From assembly GCA_963813495.1 (NCBI GenBank), contig CAWEZC010000007.1, forward strand, positions 1 to 64,000: 64,000 nt of DNA, read 5' to 3'. Each line of letters begins with the position of its first letter. The stretch's first letter is position 1. A program made the translations under genes and the position numbers. This document shows, one piece after another, positions 16,824-27,075 of this stretch. Source of the stretch: JACVRW01 sp963813495. Lineage in GTDB: Bacteria; Actinomycetota; Thermoleophilia; Solirubrobacterales; Thermoleophilaceae. The notes beneath the pieces were generated by a model. That model saw nothing but the letters and a program-made list of their open reading frames with translations, ran no database searches and was not told the DNA's origin.

Positions 16824-18767
16824 GCGCGGCGAAGAACAAGAGCGCGGAGGCGACGAAGCACACCGCGGGGGGCGATGGCAAGCCGGCGGGGGCACCTGCG
16901 CCGCAGAGCGCAGCTGCGCCGTCGCCGTTTCCGCCGATCGCGGACTACGCGTTTCTGTCCGATTGCCACACGAGCGCGCTGGTGGCGCCGGACGGTTCGA
17001 TCGATTGGTTGTGTGTGCCGCGCTTCGATTCGCCGAGTGTGTTCGGTCAGCTGCTTGACCGCCAAGCGGGCTCGTTTCGGCTGGCGCCGTTTGGGATCAA
17101 TGTCCCGACCGCGCGGATCTACGAGCCTGGGACGAACATCGTGGCGACGACGTGGAAGACGCCGACCGGCTGGATCTTGGTGCGCGATGCGTTGACGATG
17201 GGGCCGCGCCATGGTGAGGACGAGATCACTCCGCACACGCGCCCGCCGGCGGACGACGATGGCGACCACATGCTGGTGCGCACGGTCGTGTGTCTCGAGG
17301 GCAGCGTGGAGGTCGAGCTGATCTGCGACCCCAACTTCGACTACGGCCGGGTTCCGGCCGAGTGGTCGCTGGCCGGCGATGATCGCCACCGTGCCGACGC
17401 CTCCGGCGGTGATCTGCCGCTGCGGCTGCAAACCGACCTCGCGCTCGGCATCGAGGGCGACTGGGTGCGCGCCCGGCATACGCTCGAGCAGGGCGAGCAG
17501 GCGTACTGTGCGTTGTCCTGGGCCGAGGGTCTCGCCGTACCACAAGACATCGACGAGGCCAACGCACGGATGGCCGCCACCACTCGATTCTGGCGCCGTT
17601 GGCTGGGACGGGCGCGGCTTCCCGACCATCGCTGGCGCGACCCGATCCAGCGCTCGGCGTTGGCGGTCAAGGGCCTCACCTACATGCCCACCGGCGCCAC
17701 TGTTGCCGCGCGCCACCACATCTTTACCAGAGACGCCGGGTGGGGAGCGCAACTGGGATTACCGCTTCACCTGGATCCGGGACTCGACCTTCACGCTGCA
17801 AGCGCTGCACTTCCTCGATCTGGATTGGGAGGCCGACGAGTTCATGCAGTTCGTCGCCGACCTCGAGCCCAACGAGGACGGTGGGCTTCAGATCATGTAC
17901 GGCATCGACGGCCGCCGTGACCTGACCGAGTCCACGCGCGACGAGCTCTCCGGTTACGCCGGAGCCCACCCGGTGCGCCTGGGCAACGGCGCCTTTGACC
18001 AGCGCCAGAACGACGTATTCGGCGCGGCGCTGGACTCGATCCTGCTTCACACGCGGCGCAGCTCGCGCCTGCCGAGACGGCTGTGGCCGATCGTTCAGGC
18101 CCAGGCAAAGTGCGCCACTGCCGTGTGGCGCGAGCCCGACCAGGGCATCTGGGAGGCGCGCGGCGACCCGCAGCACTACGTGTCGTCCAAGCTGATGTGC
18201 TGGGTGGCCCTCGACCGCGCGGCCAAGCTCGCCGAGATCGCCGGCGATGCCGAGATGCCGGCAACCTGGCGCGCCACCGCGGACGAGATCAAGGCCGACA
18301 TCCTCGAGCACGGCGTGCGCGACGGCGTGTTGCGCCAGCACTACGACACCGACGGGCTAGACGCGTCCACCCTGCTCGCGGCGCTCTTCGGCTTCCTGCC
18401 CAGGGACGACGAACGCTTGCGAAAGAGCGTGGAGGCGATCGCCGACGACCTGACCGAGGACGGTTTCGTGCTGCGTTATCGCACCGACGAGACCGACGAC
18501 GGGCTATCGGGGAAGGAGGGCAGCTTCCTGATCTGCTCCTTCTGGCTCGTGTCCGCGCTGGCGATAGTCGGAGACCGTCAGCGGGCCCGCGACCTGATGG
18601 AGCGCCTCCTCAGCGTGGCCTCCCCACTCGGCCTCTACGCCGAGGAATTCGACACCGGCACCGGCCGGCACCTGGGCAACTTCCCCCAGGCCTTCTCGCA
18701 CCTCGCGCTGATCGAAGCCGCCGCCGGCATCATCCTGGCCGAGCGCCTCGAGGAGATCACCGGATGA
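16820..18767 (+). pseudogene. Glycoside hydrolase family 15 (glucoamylase/trehalase type), frameshifted
   Basis: Starts MSAAKNKSAEAT, overlapping the zwf stop (ATGA). N-terminal GH15 domain (IADYAFLSDCHTSALVAPDG, SIDWLCVPRFDSPS) and catalytic (alpha/alpha)6 barrel (GGERNWDYRFTWIRDSTFT, SSKLMCWVALDRA, EGSFLICSFWLV). Total about 648 residues. One extra base near 17715 breaks the frame between TGATVAA and ATTSLPETPGG. Family members cleave alpha-glucans or trehalose to glucose; cytoplasmic since no signal peptide. Stop overlaps the next ATG. Confidence 0.85.
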
Positions 18768-20344
18768 GCTCCTACGACGTCATCGTCATCGGCAGCGGCG
18801 CCGGCGGCGGCACATTGGTCCACCGCCTCGCGCCGTCGGGCAAGCGCATCCTGCTGCTCGAGCGTGGCGACTGGCTCCCGCGCGAGCCGCAGAACTGGTC
18901 CGCGGGCGAGGTGTTCATCGACAACCGCTACATCTCGGCGGACACCTGGTACGACGGGGACACGGCCAAGGCCTTCCAGCCGCAGGTGCACTACTTCGTC
19001 GGCGGCGCGACCAAGCTCTACGGCGCCGCGCTGTACCGGCTGCGCGAGCGGGACTTCGGCGAGCTGCGCCATCACGACGGCATCTCGCCCGCCTGGCCGA
19101 TCGGCTACGACCAGATGGAGCCCTACTACACCGAGGCCGAGCGGCTCTATCAGGTGCACGGCGCCCGCGGCGAGGACCCCACCGACCCGCCCGCCAGCGC
19201 CCCGTATCCATTCCCCGCGGTATCGCACGAGCCGCGCATTCAGCAACTGGCCGACGACCTCGCGGCCGCCGGGCACCAGCCCTTCCACGCGCCCTGCGGC
19301 GTGATGCTGAACGAGGCCGACATGGCCTACAGCAACTGCGTCCGCTGTCCGACCTGCGACGGCTTCCCCTGCCTGGTGCACGCCAAGTCCGACGCCGAGG
19401 TCCTCGCCGTGCGCCCCGCCCTCGAGCATCCGAACGTCACCCTGCTCACGAACGCGCGGGCGGTGGCGCTCCACACGAACCCGGGCGGCACCGAGGTGAG
19501 CGAGGTCGCCGTGGAGCACGACGGCGGCCTGGAGGCCTTCAGCGCGGACATCGTCGTCGTCTCCGCGGGGGCGGCCAACTCGGCCAAGCTGCTGCTCGCC
19601 TCGGCAACGGAGAAGCACCCGAACGGTCTCTCCAACCGTTCCGATCAGCTCGGACGCAACTACACCTTCCACAACAGCCAGGCGGTCCTGGCCCTCTCCA
19701 AGGAAGAGAACCCGACCGTCTTTCAGAAGACCCTCGGTGTCAACGACTTCTACTTCGGCAGCGACGATTTCGAATATCCGCTGGGCAACATCCAGATGGT
19801 CGGCAAGTCCTCGGCGCCCATGTACCGCGGCGAGAAGCCGCTCGAGACCAAGCTCGCGCCCACACGCACACTCGAGAACATGGCCCGCCACGCGGTCGAC
19901 TTCTGGCTCTCGACAGAGGACCTGCCACGGCCTGAGAACCGGGTCACCCTGGACCGCGAGAAGGGCCGCATCACGACTGAGCTACAAGCCCAGACGCAAC
20001 GAGGAGCCCAAGAAGCGGCTGTACAACAAGCTCAAGGCGCTGCTCAAGCCCACTGCGGCATGCACCCGGATCACCTCGTCCCGCGGCACGCCTACCTCAA
20101 GAACGAGATCCCGGTGGCGGGCTGCGCCCACCAGGCCGGCACCTGCCGCTTCGGCACCGATCCGGACAATTCGGTCCTCAACACCGACTGCCGCGCGCAC
20201 GAGCTGGACAACCTCTACGTCGTCGACACGAGCTTCTTCCCCAGCATCGGCGCGGTGAACCCGGCGCTCACGGCGATGGCCAACGCGCTGCGGGTCGGCG
20301 ACCATCTCCTCGAGCGGCTTGGCGCGGAGACGCTCAGGGAGTGA
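18764..20344 (+). CDS. GMC-family FAD-dependent oxidoreductase
   Basis: 526 residues from MSSYDVIVIGSGAGGGTL, overlapping the GH15 stop (ATGA). FAD-binding GxGxxG at residues 9-15; GMC C-terminal box (AGCAHQAGTCRFGTDP, NLYVVDTSFFPSIGAVNPALT split by a few residues) with the conserved catalytic His region. A Cys-rich patch (NCVRCPTCDGFPC, about 187-199) is notable and could bind a metal. About 19980-20060 reads better one base over (LSYKPRRNEEPKKRLYNKL), so two compensating frameshifts replace about 25 residues. Likely oxidises sugars or alcohols and passes electrons to the chain; substrate unknown. Confidence 0.82.
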   Translation: MSSYDVIVIGSGAGGGTLVHRLAPSGKRILLLERGDWLPREPQNWSAGEVFIDNRYISADTWYDGDTAKAFQPQVHYFVGGATKLYGAALYRLRERDFGELRHHDGISPAWPIGYDQMEPYYTEAERLYQVHGARGEDPTDPPASAPYPFPAVSHEPRIQQLADDLAAAGHQPFHAPCGVMLNEADMAYSNCVRCPTCDGFPCLVHAKSDAEVLAVRPALEHPNVTLLTNARAVALHTNPGGTEVSEVAVEHDGGLEAFSADIVVVSAGAANSAKLLLASATEKHPNGLSNRSDQLGRNYTFHNSQAVLALSKEENPTVFQKTLGVNDFYFGSDDFEYPLGNIQMVGKSSAPMYRGEKPLETKLAPTRTLENMARHAVDFWLSTEDLPRPENRVTLDREKGRITTELQAQTQRGAQEAAVQQAQGAAQAHCGMHPDHLVPRHAYLKNEIPVAGCAHQAGTCRFGTDPDNSVLNTDCRAHELDNLYVVDTSFFPSIGAVNPALTAMANALRVGDHLLERLGAETLRE

Positions 20345-21681
20345 GCCCGCCCATGCCGCCTGACGCCGAAGCACGCGGGCGGCGCCGGGTCGTGATCGTC
20401 GGCGGCGGGTTCGGCGGGCTGGCCGCTGCGCTCAAGCTGCGCGACGCCGACGTCGACGTGACGATCGTCGACCGCATGAACCACCACCTCTTCCAGCCGC
20501 TGCTCTACCAGGTGGCGGCGGGCGCGCTGGCCCCGAGCGACTGCGCCGCGCCGCTCCGTCCTGCGCTCAAACGCGGCTCCAACACCACTTTTCTGATGAC
20601 CGAGGTCACCGACGTCGACGCCGAGCATCGTCAGGTTGTCCTCGACCGTGGCGACCGCCTCGACTACGACAGCCTGATCGTCGCGTGCGGCGCGCAGACG
20701 TCCTACTTCGGCCATGACGAGTGGAAGGACGTCTCGTGCGGTCTCAAGACGCTCGCGGACGCGGTCGACCTGCGGAAGCGCTTCTACGGTGCCTTCGAGG
20801 AGGCCGAGCGCACCGACGACCCGGCAGCGCGCGCCGAATGGCTGACGTTCGTCGTCATCGGCGGCGGGCCCACGGGTGTGGAGGTCGCGGGCGAGCTGGC
20901 GATCACCGCCGACGCGATGAAGCGCCAGTTCCGCGGAATCGACCCCGGCGACGCGCGAGTGATCCTGCTCGACGCGGGCGAGCGCGTGGTCTCCGCGTTC
21001 AGTGAGAGGCTCTCGGGGAAGGTCGCTCAGCAGCTCGCCGAGCTCGGGGTGACCGTTCGCGAGGGCGCACGTGCCACCGCCATCGACGCGCGCGGCGTGA
21101 CGATCGAGATCGGCGGAGCGACCGAGCGGATCGACACCAGAACGGTCATCTGGGCCGCCGGCGTCCACGCCGTCCCGCTGACCGGCGCCATCGCCAGCGC
21201 GACCGGCGCGAGCACCGACCGCGGCGGGCGCGTCGAGGTCAATCCTGACCTGACGGTCTCCGGCCACCCCGAGATCTCGGTGATCGGCGACGCCGCCTCC
21301 CTCGAGGGACCGGGCGGCAAGCCCCTTCCCGGGCTCGCGACGGTTGCCATCCAGCAAGCCCACCATGTCGCCAAGGGGATCGCCGAGGGCCGGCCCGGGG
21401 CTTCCACGCCGTTCAAGTACTTCGACAAGGGCGCCCTCGCCGTCGTCGGCAAGGGGAAGGCTGTGTGCGAGATCCGCGGACGTGAGCTGTGGGGCCGGCC
21501 CGCCTTCTTCACCTACCTCGGCGTTCACCTCTATTACCTCGGCGGCCAGACCGGCCGTCGGGTCGAGGTGCTCCTCAGGTGGATCGGGGCTCGCTTCGGC
21601 GAGCGCCGGAGCGCGCTGATCGAGGACGAGCTCGCGAGCGTCGAGCGGGAGCCGCCGGCGCCCGTCGAAACCGTTCGATGA
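20341..21681 (+). CDS. ndh: Type II NADH:quinone oxidoreductase (NDH-2)
   Basis: 446 residues; GTG at 20341 overlaps the GMC stop, an ATG at 20353 is also possible. Two dinucleotide-binding motifs (VVIVGGGFGGLAAA, about 16; FVVIGGGPTGVEVAGEL, about 177) and VIGDAAS near the C-terminus. Amphipathic C-terminal helix for membrane contact. Non-proton-pumping oxidation of NADH with quinone reduction. Fits between sugar dehydrogenases and the quinol oxidase encoded next. Confidence 0.9.
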   Translation: MSPPMPPDAEARGRRRVVIVGGGFGGLAAALKLRDADVDVTIVDRMNHHLFQPLLYQVAAGALAPSDCAAPLRPALKRGSNTTFLMTEVTDVDAEHRQVVLDRGDRLDYDSLIVACGAQTSYFGHDEWKDVSCGLKTLADAVDLRKRFYGAFEEAERTDDPAARAEWLTFVVIGGGPTGVEVAGELAITADAMKRQFRGIDPGDARVILLDAGERVVSAFSERLSGKVAQQLAELGVTVREGARATAIDARGVTIEIGGATERIDTRTVIWAAGVHAVPLTGAIASATGASTDRGGRVEVNPDLTVSGHPEISVIGDAASLEGPGGKPLPGLATVAIQQAHHVAKGIAEGRPGASTPFKYFDKGALAVVGKGKAVCEIRGRELWGRPAFFTYLGVHLYYLGGQTGRRVEVLLRWIGARFGERRSALIEDELASVEREPPAPVETVR

Positions 21682-21717
21682 TCCCGTGGGTCAAGGTGTG
21701 ACGATGGCGACGTTCAG

Positions 21718-23091
21718 TTGCTAGCAGACAGCCTGTCCTTCGCGGCGTCGGACCTGGGCTGGGCGCGAAGTCAGATGGCGTTCACGCTCGGCTTCCACAT
21801 CATCCTGGCCTCCGTCGGCGTGGCGTTCCCGGCGATCATGTTGATCGCCAACTATCGCGGCCTGCGTCGCGGCGACGAGGACGCGCTCGAGCTGGCGCGG
21901 CGCTGGTCGAAGGTCGTGGCTGTGACGTTCGCGGTGGGAGCGGTCACCGGCACCGTGCTCTCGTTCGAGTTCGGGCTGCTGTGGCCGGCCTTCACCGGGC
22001 GCTTCGGTGAGGTCTTCGGCGTGCTGTTCGCGATCGAGGGGATCTTCTTCTTCCTCGAGGCGATCTTCGTCGCGATCTACATTTTCGGGTGGAAGCGACT
22101 AAAGCCGTGGACGCACTTCTGGGCGGGCGTGCCGATCCCGATCTGCGGACTCGGCGGAGCGTTCTCGGTCGTGGCCGTGAACTCGTGGATGAATCAGCCG
22201 CAGGGCTACTCGCCGGCCAGCGGCGACGTCACCTCGGTCGAGCCGCTGAAGGTAATCTTCAACCCGGCGGTGCCCTACGAGGTCCCGCACATGATCCTGG
22301 CGGCCTACCTGGTCACAGGCTTCCTCGTCGCGTCCGTGTATGCCGTCGGCATGCTGCGCGGCCGGCGCGATCGTCTCCACCGGCTCGGGCTGCTGATCCC
22401 GCTGACGGTTGCGTGCATCGCCACGCCGATCCAGTTCGCGGTCGGCGACACTGCCGCGCGCTCCATCGCGAAGGACCAGCCGATCAAGTTCGCGGCGATG
22501 GAATGCGTGCAGACGACCTCCACCCACGTGACGGAGTACATCTTTGGCCGCTGCACCGCCGACGGCGTCAAGGGTGGGATCGGGATTCCCGGCTTCGACT
22601 CGTTCCTGGTCGGCTGGAGCACCGACACGCAGGTGATCGGGCTGGACACCGTGCCACCCGAGGACCGGCCGCCGGCGAACACGATGCTGCACTGGGCCTT
22701 CGACACGATGGTCGGTATCTGCACGATGCTGATCCTCCTCGGCCTGTGGCTCGGGTGGGCCTGGTGGCGAAAGCGCGACTTTCCGCAATCGCGCTGGTTC
22801 CTGCGAGCCGTGGCGGTGTCCGGCGTCGCCTCCGTGGTGGCGCTCGAATGCGGCTGGATCGTGACTGAGGTCGGCCGGCAACCATGGATCGTCTACAACG
22901 TCATGCGCACCGAGGAGGCGGTAACCAATGCCGATGGCGTGTGGATCAGCTTCATCGCCGTGGTCGGGCTCTACTTCGCGCTCGGCGCGGCGCTGATCCT
23001 GACCCTGCGGGCGATGTCGCGCCGCTGGCGCGCTGACGAGGACCCCGAGGTGCCCTACGGCCCGAGCGAGCCGATGGCGGATTCCGGGTGA
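21718..23091 (+). CDS. cydA: Cytochrome bd-type quinol oxidase subunit I
   Basis: 457 residues from a TTG; nearby ATGs are out of frame. About nine TM helices. Haem ligands are visible: His in LGFHIILAS (b595/d side), His in VPHMILAAY and Met in FDTMVG; GWIVTEVGRQPW is the conserved quinol-oxidase signature. The length (457 against 522 in E. coli CydA) indicates the short Q-loop, CIO-like subfamily. Works with cydB to reduce O2 with quinol. 36 bp after ndh; stop overlaps cydB start. Confidence 0.93.
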   Translation: MLADSLSFAASDLGWARSQMAFTLGFHIILASVGVAFPAIMLIANYRGLRRGDEDALELARRWSKVVAVTFAVGAVTGTVLSFEFGLLWPAFTGRFGEVFGVLFAIEGIFFFLEAIFVAIYIFGWKRLKPWTHFWAGVPIPICGLGGAFSVVAVNSWMNQPQGYSPASGDVTSVEPLKVIFNPAVPYEVPHMILAAYLVTGFLVASVYAVGMLRGRRDRLHRLGLLIPLTVACIATPIQFAVGDTAARSIAKDQPIKFAAMECVQTTSTHVTEYIFGRCTADGVKGGIGIPGFDSFLVGWSTDTQVIGLDTVPPEDRPPANTMLHWAFDTMVGICTMLILLGLWLGWAWWRKRDFPQSRWFLRAVAVSGVASVVALECGWIVTEVGRQPWIVYNVMRTEEAVTNADGVWISFIAVVGLYFALGAALILTLRAMSRRWRADEDPEVPYGPSEPMADSG

Positions 23092-24116
23092 GCAAGGCCG
23101 ACGCTGTTGTCGTTGTGCTCTGGGTGGGTGCGACGATGTATGCGATCTTCGGCGGCGCGGACTTCGGCGCCGGCCTCTGGAGCCTGCTGGCCGGCCGCGT
23201 GGAACGCGGCCGCCGCCCGCGTGAGCTGATCGACTGGGCGATCGGCCCCGTTTGGGAGGCCAACCACGTCTGGCTGATCTTCGTGCTCGTCGTGCTCTGG
23301 ACTGGGTTCTCGTCCGCTTTCGAGGCGATCTTCTCGACGCTGTTCATCCCGCTCAGCCTCGCCGCCCTTGGCATCGTCTTCCGGGGCGCCGGGTTCGCGT
23401 TCCACAAGACCGCCGGTCGCCTGCGCGGGCGTGCGTTGGCCGAATCGTCGTTCGGCCTCGCCTCGCTGCTCACCCCATTCTTCATGGGCACCGTGGTGGG
23501 CGCGATCGCCGGTGGCCGCGTACCCGTCGGCAACGCCGCAGGCGACGCCGTGACGAGCTGGCTGAACCCGCTCTCGCTGCTGATCGGAGCCCTGTTCGTC
23601 GCCACAAGCGCGTACCTTGCCGCGGTCTTCCTCGTCAGCGACGCACGGCGCGCGGACGCGCCAGACCTCGAGGGCTACTTCCGCGTCCGCGCACTGGCCG
23701 CCGCGGTGGTCGCGGGCGCACTCGCCGTGGGCGGCCTTGTCGTGCTACGCGACGACGCGCGGTACCTGTACGACGGCCTCACAAGCGACGCCCTGCCGCT
23801 CGTCCTCCTGTCGCTGGTCTGCGGGGGCGCGGTACTCATCATGCTCTGGCGCGGCGCCGTGCGCGGCCCGCGCCCGCTCGCGATCGCGGCGGTCGCCGCC
23901 GTGATCTGGGGCTGGGGAATCGCCCAGCATCCCTACCTGCTCCCCAAGACCCTCACCATCGCCGACGCGGCGGCGCCGAGCGCGACGCTCACCGGCGTGC
24001 TGATCGTCTTCGGCGTCGCCGTCGTGCTCGTGCTGCCCTCGATCGGGCTCCTGTTCACCCTGGCGCAACGCGATCTCGTGCAAGAGACCGAGAGCCCGCA
24101 ACGGAGAACGAGCTGA
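23088..24116 (+). CDS. cydB: Cytochrome bd-type quinol oxidase subunit II
   Basis: 342 residues from a GTG overlapping the cydA stop (GTGA). Eight or so TM helices; N-terminal signature MYAIFGGADFGAGLW and WEANHVWLIF typical of CydB. Structural partner of CydA. Last intact gene of the zwf-GH15-GMC-ndh-cyd operon. No cydX or cydDC is visible nearby. Confidence 0.93.
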   Translation: MSKADAVVVVLWVGATMYAIFGGADFGAGLWSLLAGRVERGRRPRELIDWAIGPVWEANHVWLIFVLVVLWTGFSSAFEAIFSTLFIPLSLAALGIVFRGAGFAFHKTAGRLRGRALAESSFGLASLLTPFFMGTVVGAIAGGRVPVGNAAGDAVTSWLNPLSLLIGALFVATSAYLAAVFLVSDARRADAPDLEGYFRVRALAAAVVAGALAVGGLVVLRDDARYLYDGLTSDALPLVLLSLVCGGAVLIMLWRGAVRGPRPLAIAAVAAVIWGWGIAQHPYLLPKTLTIADAAAPSATLTGVLIVFGVAVVLVLPSIGLLFTLAQRDLVQETESPQRRTS

Positions 24117-24124
24117 CTGCTGCC

Positions 24125-24325
24125 GTGACAGCTCCGTCCGGCGAGCAGATCGAGATTGCGCTCGGCGACCAGCGGGCGACGGTGGTCGAGGTAGGCGGCG
24201 GGCTCCGAGCGTATTCGGCGGCCGGACGCGACGTGATCGACGGCTATGGGATCGACGAGATGAGCAGCTCCGGGCGGGGTCAGGTGCTGATCCCGTGGCC
24301 GAACCCGATACAGGACGGCAGCTGA
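24125..24325 (+). pseudogene. Aldose 1-epimerase, N-terminal fragment
   Basis: 66 residues from a GTG: EIALGDQRATVVEVGGGLRAY and GRGQVLIPWPNPIQDGS are the start of a galactose-mutarotase fold. It stops exactly where EFDG-type sequence should follow. The matching remainder is at 27035-27770 on the opposite strand, so the gene was split by a rearrangement. Confidence 0.65.
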
Positions 24326-24359
24326 TGGACGCGGTGAACCTCGTCGCGGCATCCTCGTC

Positions 24360-24536
24360 ATGATCTCCGCGATCGCGTCGTACGTCGTACCTTCGAGCGG
24401 CTTCATGCTCGAGCTCGCCGCGGCGGACTGGAGCACGAGCCTCGGTGCGCTCTGCCTCCTCATCGGCGCCCTGATGCTGCGGCCGCACGGCGATCAGAAG
24501 ACCTCACAACACGCCCATCGACCCATGGAGGCATGA
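24360..24536 (+). CDS. Small two-TM membrane protein upstream of gad
   Basis: 58 residues from MISAIASYVVPSSGF; shorter than most gene finders accept. Two hydrophobic stretches (MISAIASYVV; LGALCLLIGALML) with a His/Lys tail. Its stop lies 3 nt before the gad ATG, and its last codons contain the GGAGG used by gad, so the two are probably coupled. Upstream sequence (RGILV) suggests the gene may once have begun earlier. No family recognised. Confidence 0.5.
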   Translation: MISAIASYVVPSSGFMLELAAADWSTSLGALCLLIGALMLRPHGDQKTSQHAHRPMEA

Positions 24537-24539
24537 CCA

Positions 24540-25937
24540 ATGGCCATCGAAGATCCCTCAGCGCTGAGCGACGAGCTCGACGCCCAGGCAGCCCGGTACG
24601 GCAACCGCTTTTTGCTCCATCCCGCTCCGGACAACGAGCTGTCCGAGCACGGCATGCCCGCCGTCGATGCGATGCGGCTGGTCGCCGAGGAGCTCCTCCT
24701 CGACGGGCTGCCCATGCGCAATCTCGCCACGTTCGTGACCACCTGGATGGAGCCCGAGGCGCAGCGGCTGATCGCCGCGAACCTGCACAGGAACTTCATC
24801 GACCATGCTGAGTATCCTCAGACCGCGGAGATCGAACAGCGCTGCATACGCATGCTCGCCTCGCTCTTCAACGCGCCGGGGGAGACGACAGGCGCGCGCA
24901 CGCAGGGGTCGTCCGAGGCGATCATGCTCGGCGCGCTGTCGCTCAAGTGGAAGTGGCGCGCACGGCGCGAGGAGGCCGGTAAGGACACCACCAGGCCGAA
25001 CCTCGTGTTCGGCGGCGACGTGCACGTCGTCTGGGAGAAGTTCTGCCGCTACTTCGACGTCGAGCCGCGCATCATCCCGCTGCAGCCCGACAAGTACACG
25101 ATCGGGCCAGAGGACGTGGAGCCGCACCTCGACGAGAACACGATCGCCGTCGCGGCGGTGCTCGGCACCACCTTCACCGGCCACGCCGACGATATCGTCG
25201 GGATCAACGACCTGCTGGTCCGTCTCAAGGAGGAGCACGGGCTGGATGTGCCGCTGCACGTGGACGGGGCGAGCGGCGGCTTCGTCTGGCCGTTCCTGTA
25301 CCCGCACTCGGAATGGGACTTCCGCCTCGAGCAGGTCCGCTCGATAAACGTGTCGGGGCACAAGTTCGGGCTCGTCTATCCGGGCATCGGCTGGCTCATC
25401 TTCCGCGAGAAGAGCGACCTCGCCGAGGACCTCGTCTTCTACGAGAACTACCTCGGCAAGACCGACGCGACCTTCACGCTCAACTTCTCGACGGGCTCGG
25501 CCATGGTGCTCGCGCAGTACTACAACTTCGTGCGCCTCGGGCACAACGGGTATCGCTTCGTGATGGAGGTGATGCAGCAGAACGCCCGTGTGCTCGCGAA
25601 GACGATTCAGGACAACGGACGCTTCCGGCTGATCGGCGGCGAGGACGAGGAGCAGCTCCCGCTCGTGGCCTTCCAGCTAGCGGAGGAGCTGAGCTACGAC
25701 GAGTTCGACGTCGCGGCTCAGCTGTCAGCCGAGCGCGGGTGGATGGTGCCCGCCTACACGCTGCCGCCGAAGGCGGATCACGTGAAGATCATGCGGGCGC
25801 TCGTCAAGGAGACACTCGGGCGCTCGATGGTGAACACGCTCGGCGACGACATCGCCGAGGCGTGCGCGACGCTCGACAAGAAGGGCGGCGTGCACCCGAT
25901 CGAGCGCAAGCGGGTGAAGACGGGCACGGGCTACTAA
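24540..25937 (+). CDS. gadB: Glutamate decarboxylase
   Basis: 465 residues, the usual GAD length. PLP lysine in SINVSGHKFGLVYPGIGW (about residue 273); DGASGGFVWPF carries the Asp that contacts the pyridine ring; TQGSSEAIMLG precedes it. Converts glutamate to GABA and CO2 using a proton, classically acid resistance. GGAGG 8 nt before ATG. No glutamate/GABA antiporter lies next to it. A strong hairpin follows the stop. Confidence 0.95.
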   Translation: MAIEDPSALSDELDAQAARYGNRFLLHPAPDNELSEHGMPAVDAMRLVAEELLLDGLPMRNLATFVTTWMEPEAQRLIAANLHRNFIDHAEYPQTAEIEQRCIRMLASLFNAPGETTGARTQGSSEAIMLGALSLKWKWRARREEAGKDTTRPNLVFGGDVHVVWEKFCRYFDVEPRIIPLQPDKYTIGPEDVEPHLDENTIAVAAVLGTTFTGHADDIVGINDLLVRLKEEHGLDVPLHVDGASGGFVWPFLYPHSEWDFRLEQVRSINVSGHKFGLVYPGIGWLIFREKSDLAEDLVFYENYLGKTDATFTLNFSTGSAMVLAQYYNFVRLGHNGYRFVMEVMQQNARVLAKTIQDNGRFRLIGGEDEEQLPLVAFQLAEELSYDEFDVAAQLSAERGWMVPAYTLPPKADHVKIMRALVKETLGRSMVNTLGDDIAEACATLDKKGGVHPIERKRVKTGTGY

Positions 25938-25957
25938 GGCGCCCCAGCGACTCAGCC

Positions 25958-25984
25958 CGCGGCGTCCTCCTCGAGGACGCCGCG
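25958..25984 (+). terminator. Hairpin after gadB
   Basis: A 12-bp near-perfect stem (GCGGCGTCCTC with GAGGACGCCGC, loop CTC) 20 bp after the gadB stop, without a U tract. Likely a terminator or 3' processing barrier. Confidence 0.5.
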
Positions 25985-26400
25985 CCGGTCGAGCACGAAG
26001 AGAAGGTGGAGCACAGGAAGGACCGCGATCAAGACGAGCATGCGGCTAAGCGCCCGGGCGGAAGCGCATTGCACGGCGAAACCGGTGCACTCGGATGGGC
26101 GGCCGACTCGTGGCTTCACCGCTCCTTTGACGACAGGCACATAGTTCGAGTGCCTCGGGCCCTACCGCCTCCGCGTGACAGCGACACCGAGCCCGGCGAC
26201 GGCGCGATTGCTGCTTTGGCGGGAAGCGGAAGTGTTGCTCTGTATGGAACGCGGCAGTCCTCCCTTGGCGGTACTGTGCACGTCGGTTGGCGCTTGGCAG
26301 GGAAGGCGGAGTGATCCTGGGAAGGGTGGTTCGGTCGCGAACTGGGCGAAGCTGCTCCCGATGGCGTCGTGATGATCGCCGGTCCCCAGATCCTGGGCGC
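25985..26400. other. No supported gene
   Basis: No convincing coding sequence. A 62-residue minus-strand frame (25952-26140) with a hydrophobic stretch overlaps the gadB hairpin and is probably spurious. Confidence 0.3.
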
Positions 26401-27075
26401 CATCTTTCTCGCGACCGAAGGATGAATCCGGCTTGGACCGACCTCGACCTGCGCGAGTTCGCGGACCACATCGAGTCCCCGCTTTTCCTGGCTCACATTC
26501 ACGCGGCGGTGCGAGTCCCGTCCAGCAGTGAACTGTCATCTGTTCCGCCACCGACGGTGGTTGTCGTTTTATGGCGGGCTGATCCGGGGCTTCCAGGCCA
26601 TGCGGCGACACCTGCTGCTGGAGGTCGATCCGTGCCGGATCAACCGACTGGGAGCTGCTCTTCCACCTGGAACTCACTTTCGGGCTCGAACAGCCCCCGC
26701 TGGGGGGCGATGGAGCGGGCGGTCGGGTACGTCGAGTCTAAGGGCGGCGAGCACGGGGTCGAGAACCTGGTGCAGATGACAGTTGGGATTGCCGATGGTG
26801 AACGCCTGTGGGCCATCCGCTACTCGTCGGAGAACGGTTCGCGCACGCTCTTCGTATCCGCAGACCTTGACGCCGTGCGCCGGCTCCACCCGGACAACGA
26901 GCGCCTCCCACGGCTGAGCGAGGGCGACCGCGTCGTCGTCTCGAAGCCCCTTGCGGACCTGTCAGGTGCCTGGCTCGAGGAGCCGGAGTCCACTGGCCTC
27001 GTCGTCGCGAACGGGGCGTGGAGCAACAACCGTTTCAGCCGCGCTGACCGGGGCGAACACCCCACCGGCCGGTGA
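26400..27075 (+). pseudogene. Class II glutamine amidotransferase (YafJ-like), decayed
   Basis: Pieces in three frames join to one protein: WTDLDLREFADHIESPLFLAHIHAAV, then NCHLFRHRRW and GLIRGFQAMRRHLLLEVDP, then ELLFHLELTFGLEQPPLGAME (in blocks), then AVGYVESKGGEHG to RLSEGDRVVVSKPLADL. These match the YafJ/EgtC-type Gn-AT-II pattern. The N-terminal catalytic Cys is missing and at least three frameshifts are present. Confidence 0.65.

Noticed and set aside
25952..26140. 62-residue minus-strand frame with a hydrophobic stretch
   Set aside because: Overlaps the gadB hairpin, has no ribosome site and no family similarity.
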